Source of the DNA: Isoetes taiwanensis
Taxonomy: Eukaryota > Streptophyta > Lycopodiopsida > Isoetales > Isoetaceae
Reading direction: 5' to 3'
Length of the DNA: 64,000 bases
Assembly: GCA_021234155.1 (NCBI GenBank)
Contig: JAJEKV010000053.1
Coordinates: forward strand, 348,523-412,522
The position numbers and the translations under genes are program-made. The notes beneath the pieces were generated by a model. That model searched no databases and had not been told where the DNA came from. It was given only the letters and a program-made list of their open reading frames with translations. This document shows, piece by piece, positions 58,790 through 64,000 of the stretch (positions are counted from its first letter, which is position 1; each line of letters starts with the position of its first letter).

Positions 58790-60211
58790 TTCTCAAGCTT
58801 CGCCGTCAATTTCATGCTCTTTCAATCCCCTCGCCAGACCGATCCAACAAGGCAATGACTTCCATGTTATCGACCCCAAACTTCCAACCTTGGGTGAGTC
58901 AAGCCCCAGAGCTAAAAAATTTAACATATTGCTGCGCCCAGACCGCTTGGTCGTCAAAATATTGTAACACAACATCCTTGAATTGCTATCACCCTTTCGG
59001 TGTTTGATGCCAATTGGGAATGGTTCCCTAACATGCATAATGCACGGATGTAATAGACAAACTCGCGCACCTTTTGGATTGAAAGTTCGGCTTTGAAGAC
59101 GATTATCTCCCCATTAACGAATCTTGAGATATATCGTAACAATGTAGAGTCCTTCAATCTTTCCTGTCCCCCGCGTGCATGTCGGCAAGAAAAATCATCT
59201 ACTTTCCACAAATAAGAACCCTCAAGCTTATCTTCTTCACATTTATCCTCATCTACCAGGCTTATGCTGCCGCGATTGACTGAAGGGCCTGCCAAACCTG
59301 TAGATCATGTTGGCAGCTTTGCACGGAGACGCTGGAATTCTTCTTCCGTTGGTAGATTCGCCTCATCTTGAGCAAATCGAGACTCCAGCCTCTCATAGGC
59401 TTCTTTAAGCTTTATAGCATTGCCGGTATAATTAGACACTTCAAACATCTCTTTGTCCAAATCCTCTTCAAAATCTAGGCCTAAGTTTACCCATTCGGCC
59501 AAGGTACTGATAAGCTCGTCTTCCCTAGCACACATTCGTAACAAAGACGGGTTCCTCAGTATATCACTTAGCAATAGGTATTCTTTGCCTTCCACTAAAA
59601 TTGGCGTTATGTCAGACAACTTCTTTTCATCCTCATCCCCATCCTCATCACCTTCGTAATCATCTCCTCCTCCTCGGTTCACCCAAGCTAAGGCGTCGAA
59701 GCTAAAACTCCTACATTCTTGCTCTTCTTCTTGTAGATCTATCTCCATTTCTACGTCATAGTCGGCATCATCACACATAACCGACCCCCTTGGCTTAAAG
59801 ATTTCATTGTTTCCGGTGTATCTTTGGTTTGGGCGAAGCGGTAATGCAATAACTAGCAAATGCAAGCGGCAAAGAGAAGTAAGATACCTTCTTAAGCACA
59901 AGGACGCAGCGGGGAGGAGCCCGTTCGCAAAGATTCTTGAAAAACATCTTCCCTGTTTGCAAATGGGAAGCCGCCTCCTCTAGAGCTGGTTTTGGAATCC
60001 ACGAGCCAGGGACATCTGCAAAGGACGTGCGCTGAGACCAAGCGGTCCGGGTGAAAGCTAAGGCAACCTCGCGATAGCATCCAAGCTCGCTACTGTTTGC
60101 CATGATGTCCAACTCCTTGCAATAGAACGGATAAATCGCAGTCGGCGCAACTTCCTCGTTGTCATGAGGGGCGGATGCATACCATTCCAGGAACTTCACA
60201 TAACAATCCAT
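58790..60211 (-). pseudogene. Unknown two-exon protein G of the 13.5-kb element
   Basis: Exon 1 (60,211-59,888) begins MDCYVKFLEWYASAPHDNEE and ends CVLVLKK at donor AAG|GTATCT. A 94-bp intron to TTTAAG at 59,794 is proposed, then exon 2 (59,793-59,305) with an acidic stretch (VEMEIDLQEEEQE, GDEDGDEDEKK) and a helical part (ILVEGKEYLLLSDILRNPSL ... LPTEEEFQRLRAKLPT). The first 270 residues read cleanly. Related coding continues in shifted frames to about 58,790 (LEGSYLWKVDDFSC, FDDQAVWAQQYVKFF, KFGVDNMEVIALLDRSGEGI), so the ancestral protein was longer. No known domain. Upstream are a TTAGGG tract and palindromic module 8, as expected for its promoter. Confidence 0.5.
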
Positions 60212-60331
60212 GGCGAAGCAAACGACGAAAACAAGAAGATGTTTAGGAGCGGTAAGGCGCTGTCACTTTTGAACTCAAGTAGCCGTTGTCGATTATGAAA
60301 GGGGACACAGCCGTTGTGGGGAGATTTGTCC

Positions 60332-60364
60332 GTACATTTTAGGGTTAGGGTTAGGGTTAGGGTT
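60332..60364 (-). promoter_or_regulatory. Telo-box-like (TTAGGG)4 tract
   Basis: TTTTAGGGTTAGGGTTAGGG continues to about four units. On the minus strand this is (AACCCT)n, which contains the plant telo-box AAACCCTAA found in leaders and promoters of translation and histone genes. It lies about 120 bp upstream of the ATG of gene G and abuts module 8. Too short to be a telomere. Confidence 0.6.
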
Positions 60365-60366
60365 GG

Positions 60367-60431
60367 ATCACACGACGCGAAGACTACTATGTGCAACAAA
60401 AAAGCACAATGCTTGCTGCGCGTCGTGTGAT
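60367..60431. promoter_or_regulatory. Palindromic module 8
   Basis: ATCACACGACGCGAA (60,367-60,381) pairs with GCGCGTCGTGTGAT (60,418-60,431). It lies between the promoter of gene G and the 3' end of the histone-like gene. Confidence 0.9.
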
Positions 60432-60568
60432 CCTCACGTATAACATTAAAAAAAAAAAAATACAAAGTGCGAAGCTAGGCTTCTAAGAAAGAAATGGACT
60501 AAGAGATTAAGCTTATAAAGCCATTACATTAAGAAATATTATACATATGAAAAAAACACAAAGGCACT

Positions 60569-61430
60569 TCACGGCCTTTTTTCTGGGGGGTCTTTCTTCT
60601 TGTTGTATTCAGCCATAAAATTTTGACCATAGTACTCGGGATCCCTTATGCGTAAGACGAGGCGCATGTCCTTGGGCATGACAGTCACCCGCTTGGCATG
60701 TATTCTTTGCAAAGCTGCGAGTCCTCGAACAGACCGACACCAAACCGCCCGAAGCCATTTGAAGAGCATTTAAGGCGGTTGCTTGAATTTCATGAATCTG
60801 GTATGATGTATCGCGACCACCACACTCTTGCAGAATCTCTCTCACGAGCCCGGCAAATGGAGACGCGGGAATGACCATCTCGATTACTCTCCGATACTTC
60901 TTAATCTCGCTGCTTTTAATGCCAGGCTTCGCCTTAAAGCTTAAGGCCACTACCCTCACCCACCCGGCATTTGGAGCTGTTGCTCGGTGACTCTTCCGCC
61001 TCCTCACCCGGCATTTGCAGGCTGTTTCCTACCCGACTCTTCCGGCCGTCTCCTCTAATCCTGGTAGCCTTCCCTTTACGGCGTTGGGCCTCCTCCTTTG
61101 ATTTGAAGGTCACGGCACCTCCGCGGGAGGAGCAGGAGGAAGAAGAGCAAGAAGAGGCGGCTGCCCAATAATTAATCCGGCGTCATATTACGCTTTCGCC
61201 CGGTCTCTCCACATTTTCATCCTCGTCTCGAACGGTGCACCTCCCCTACTTACTCCGGGCTTCTCCCGCCAGATCGTCATGCGGATTTCTTTTCAGGGTC
61301 TTGTTAGGCATGGAATTAGGAGGAGGAGAATCTCTATCGAGACTTGTGAGTCGGATGAAGAAGGCGGACTAATGTAATCACCGGCCTTACACCACGGATG
61401 GATCCTTGTAGTTTGCTTAATTCTTGCCAT
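60569..61430 (-). pseudogene. Divergent histone H3-like gene carried by the element
   Basis: ATG 61,430 opens MARIKQTTRIHPWCKAG, matching the H3 tail start MARTKQTAR with T3 and K9 replaced by I and K4 kept. A long, frameshifted, Lys/Arg-rich linker follows (for example QRRKGKATRIRGDGRKSR at about 61,070). The frame 61,007-60,760 then holds the H3 alpha-N and alpha-1 region, KPGIKSSEIKKYRRVIEMVI and SPFAGLVREILQEC. Loop 1 is longer than in canonical H3 (GGRDTSYQIHEI), then ATALNALQMAS. One base off frame comes VGLFEDSQLCK, and in the third frame RIHAKRVTVMPKDMRLVLRI, the most conserved H3 segment, followed by a new tail ending PPEKRP. The long loop 1 recalls CENH3. At least three indels break it. 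A minus-strand TATAAAA at 61,448-61,454 lies only 18-24 bases before the ATG, too close for a normal leader. Confidence 0.85.
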
Positions 61431-61619
61431 GGCTTCTCGTGGATGGCTTTTATACTACTTAACACCGACAAAAATAGACAACCGGCAAGAGATAAATAGT
61501 AAAAAGAAGTTAAAGTAAAATATGATGGTAACGTTTTTAAATAATTGTACGGAACCCTAAAAAATATCGGACAAAATACGGAACCCTAAAAAACATCGAG
61601 ACAAAACACAAATAAAAAC

Positions 61620-62226
61620 CGAGATTCAAAGCGCTTAGCCGATAGACAATTTCTTGTTGATCGCGAACTCACTAAACTTTACATTTCCCTCTTGCCCGTG
61701 AACCAACCCTAATGCCATCAATAAAATAATGGAAGCCGCGTCAACATCTGTCTCCATTAGCACTCTTAGCTCGATAATGGACATTCGCTTTCCATGGTGG
61801 CTGTATAAATGACTTCCTCCCCTCTCCATACTCGAATATCCACCGTGACGGAGTGTTCGTTATGGTCCTCAAACGGCTCCCAAAAGTTGTGCGACCTCTC
61901 TTTTTCGTTTCCTTCGTTTTAGTTGACAATTAACGATAAATATTGTTTTGGAAGAAAGTATCTGAACTTAAAGGAGGACTTAACTACGCGGACCTCTGTT
62001 AGTTGACGGGATGATTCGTGGAATCAACATCCTGTGTCGGAACCAAAAAATAAGCCATCCACAAAATCGGCAGGGGGAGAAAGCACGATATGTCTTCTGA
62101 GCTTTTTCGAACTTCCCCGCGCCATCCGGAATATGTTAGCAAATACCTCAAAGCGGTGTGAAGATTTTGAAACTCATCCTCACGCCTCGCTTTTCGGACA
62201 TTCGCTTGCACCTCGTCACCATGCAT
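61620..62226 (-). pseudogene. Unassigned coding-like region I
   Basis: Minus-strand pieces read MHGDEVQANVRKARREDEFQ (from 62,226), EHSVTVDIRVWRGEEVIYTA (about 61,855-61,800) and a final frame with LMETDVDAASIILLMALGLV to the stop at 61,635. They could be exons or frameshifted parts of one protein. A competing 146-codon frame runs on the plus strand at 62,034-62,474. Neither has a recognisable domain, so strand and product remain uncertain. Confidence 0.3.
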
Positions 62227-62540
62227 TTCTTCATTGCAATTACATTGTTCTCATTAGTCGTGGCTTACAAAGTTCACTTAAAGGGGCAATTCAACCGCCT
62301 CAAGCTCGGTTTCACGACCTTTACGTTATAATCATGTCCAGTAAAACCGGATGCCTATACCCCGCAAGGTCACGCATCCATACCTTGGAAAAGGACAATT
62401 CCGATGTCTATGTGATACACGACAAGTACACTACTAATACTTTGGCTGGAATGACATCCACGACGCCCCGATAAACATAAACCCGCACAATAAATTTGTT
62501 TGTAAACACGTGTCAACGAAAGAAATGAAAAGATAAGGAG

Positions 62541-62604
62541 ATCACATGTGAAACTATCTCACGCAGATTAAGTAGTCGACAAACTAGCCTTCGCGTCGTG
62601 TGAT
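62541..62604. promoter_or_regulatory. Palindromic module 9
   Basis: The right arm CTTCGCGTCGTGTGAT (62,589-62,604) is intact. The left arm ATCACATGTGAA is decayed. Last recognisable module before the right end of the element. Confidence 0.75.
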
Positions 62605-63267
62605 CCGGATTAAGGTGGTTACCATTTTGCGGGCAATTTTGGGAAGTGTTTTTGGTGGAGATTAGCTCTTTGGCCATATCGGAAGGGGTATATGCATGTC
62701 GTATTGTTATACTTTCCACTTTCCCGCCGCTAGAATTCAACTTGAACTCTTTTATCCTACCTATCCAATGTGTCCGCATCGCGTCGATCGCCTTTGTCGC
62801 TTAACTCTATGCTCGCCCCTCGTTGATGGCAGCATACTCACCCACCCTAACCTATTGAGACAAAACCTCCCACTTCGTGACCTTGGGAGTTCGTAAATGG
62901 GGCAAGAACACGTAAAATTACAGGAGACATGGATTGCGATGAGAAGTGAAGGCGAGAGGAGGATGCGTGAGAGGCCGGAGTGACAATACGTAAGTTTGGC
63001 GCCAAAATTTGACAAGGGAGTTGATGACGCTGACAGTAAGCGGTCAAAGTCACCATTATTTTGGGCGGCGAAGCGACTCCCGAAAAATACGGGCCATTAA
63101 AATGGTTGCAATAAAAGCGCAAGCATCCCCTATGAAAATACGCCATGTGGATGCCAAGTAAGCCTGCTCATCCTTCTACCTGCCAAGTAATACTGACTTT
63201 CGTAAGAAAGGCGCAAACCTGATTGGTCCTGGCGAATCTGACGTGGAAATCTTTAGCCCAAGATAAG
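62605..63267. other. Right interior of the 13.5-kb element
   Basis: Short frames on both strands (for example minus 62,779-62,513 with KVESITIRHAYTPSDMAKEL) show no known domain. The last 250 bp before the TIR are non-coding and share only the TTCCACGTCA phrase with the left subterminal region. Confidence 0.4.
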
Positions 63268-63299
63268 GGCCATTTTCAGACCCCAAATCCGCCCTAATG
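63268..63299 (-). repeat. Right terminal inverted repeat, 32 bp
   Basis: Starts GGCCATTTTCAGACCCCAAA and ends CCGCCCTAATG at 63,299. Exact reverse complement of 49,751-49,782. Confidence 0.95.
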
Positions 63300-64000
63300 C
63301 GGAGGTGTCATTCGGCCCACGCCTTCAGTGGGACTCCTAAGTCGCGGAAGCGCGAATACAATGTTAGCACACAGCACGAATATATATATATATATATAAA
63401 TATCCACCACGAAGGGTGGAACTTCCATCCAAATACCAACGGCACAGAATATGCATCTAACCCTAAGGAAAACACCCCAAACCCCAGGTTCTACCCCGGC
63501 TCAGACTCCTGTGAGGATAGACTGACGGCTCGGTCTCACGAGATCAGCAGACAGAGGTATAACCTGGCGTTGGCTGGCATAGAACATCGGCTAGGGTTGT
63601 CCACTCCATCCGCCCCTCCTGTGCACACTTTGCAGATGAGTCGAATCATGCTATGGCGTCACTATAGCCTTCCGGATACACAGACTCAAGGTATCACCCT
63701 TCGAGCCTACTACAGGGTTCATGAAGCCCCGTCCGATGAGGCAGGTCGGGGAAGCGCGCCCCTTCCCGGGATCACAGTGGTTCCATGGGTGGACTAGAGA
63801 ATACGCGTGCGCATCGGCGACCCCGCGATCCGTGCCGACTTACTCACCCTAAATCTACTCAAAGTACAGGATGCCCCATGCGGGTCACACCTCTCACCCG
63901 GGGGAGTGTCGGACCCATACCCGCCCGGATCGCGCCTTAGCTCACCGGGCCGGGCTATTAGGCCTAGTCCATCGTAGGAGTCTCGGGGAGCCTTTTATGT
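63300..64000 (+). repeat. Repeat X, copy 2, right part (runs off the window)
   Basis: GGAGGTGTCATTCGGCCC continues repeat X exactly where 49,750 stopped and matches 15,672-16,115 of copy 1: CACGAAGGGTGG, then TCCACTCCATCCGCCCCTCC, then GTCCGATGAGGCAG. A (TA)n microsatellite sits near 63,383-63,399. A 166-codon open frame at 63,297-63,797 is not conserved in copy 1 and is judged chance. The family looks like a retroelement LTR or leader. Confidence 0.7.

Larger units (their letters stand above)
49751..63299. mobile_element. 13.55-kb TIR element carrying a histone H3-like gene
   Basis: The left end 49,751-49,782 and right end 63,268-63,299 are perfect 32-bp inverted repeats starting CATTAGGGCGGATTTGGGGT. 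A diverged extension continues inward on both sides (TTCCACGTCA on the left near 49,795; its counterpart on the right near 63,240). The flanks together rebuild repeat X, whose uninterrupted copy at 15,661-15,690 shows the join GTGAAGGACAC/GAAGG. No target duplication is evident: only one extra C remains at the right edge. Inside are two plus-strand genes, then at least six minus-strand genes, and nine or more palindromes with a common half-site. The TIRs do not match CACTA. The superfamily is unassigned. Coding frames are broken throughout, so this copy is non-autonomous or dead. Confidence 0.85.

Noticed and set aside
60332-60364. Interstitial telomere from TTAGGG units
   Set aside because: Only about four units, inside a transposon and upstream of a gene; more consistent with a telo-box type promoter element.
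62034-62474. 146-codon plus-strand frame as a gene
   Set aside because: Lies opposite coding-like minus-strand pieces and has no recognisable domain; kept only as an alternative in region I.
49751-63299. PIF/Harbinger assignment based on TTA/TAA next to GGGCGG at the ends
   Set aside because: Left TTA and right TAA are part of the inverted repeat itself, not a direct duplication, and no PIF-type transposase is visible.
63297-63797. 166-codon open frame
   Set aside because: It lies in repeat X, is not preserved in copy 1 and has no domain.
1-64000. CRISPR arrays, bacterial operons or ribosome-binding sites
   Set aside because: The window is plant nuclear DNA; the short repeats seen are tandem or palindromic and lack repeat-spacer regularity.

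Overview
The window is nuclear DNA of a land plant, most likely a vascular plant with a repeat-rich genome. Two genes of plant type are recognisable and intact: a UBA-domain protein (6.3-8.6 kb, minus strand) and a three-exon CASP-like (CASPL5-type) membrane protein (44.0-45.4 kb, plus strand). GT-AG introns, oligo-pyrimidine acceptors, TATA boxes and plant transposon families (Tat-like Ty3/gypsy, LINE, hAT, Helitron-like ends) support this. The species cannot be resolved from the sequence.

Layout. 0-0.1 kb: a possible Helitron 3' end. 0.95-1.95 kb (-): a spliced gene resembling the core-binding part of Crypton/ZMYM-type tyrosine recombinases, without a catalytic domain. 2-6 kb: intergenic DNA with a long hairpin and diverged tandem repeats. 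6.3-8.6 kb: UBA gene. 10.4-12.4 kb: 5'-truncated, frameshifted LINE. 15.56-16.12 kb: repeat 'X', interrupted by a decayed Ty3/gypsy element (16.1-24.4 kb, minus). 29.4-40.8 kb: a second gypsy copy with an internal tandem duplication. Its long LTR is split by an insertion of about 4.6 kb that has a Helitron-like 3' end and exon-like gene fragments. 40.8-43.1 kb: hAT transposase pseudogene. 44.0-45.4 kb: CASPL5 gene. 46.56-46.77 kb: hAT-type MITE with a perfect 8-bp target duplication.

The most unusual object is a 13.55-kb element at 49,751-63,299. It is bounded by perfect 32-bp terminal inverted repeats and sits inside a second copy of repeat X, whose uninterrupted counterpart at about 15.67 kb marks the insertion point. 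It carries two plus-strand genes: a small two-exon acidic nuclear-type protein, and a decayed large gene that may be its transposase. It also carries a run of minus-strand genes: four related small MASS-type proteins, an unknown two-exon protein, and a strongly diverged histone H3 gene that starts MARIKQT. At least nine 30-75 bp palindromic modules built on ATCACACGACGCGAA lie between or upstream of these genes, in several cases just upstream of a TATA box. This copy is full of frameshifts and is probably dead. Its architecture is still coherent: TIRs, a shared palindromic element, a candidate transposase, and chromatin-related cargo. It suggests an undescribed family of large DNA transposons that carry a histone H3 variant.
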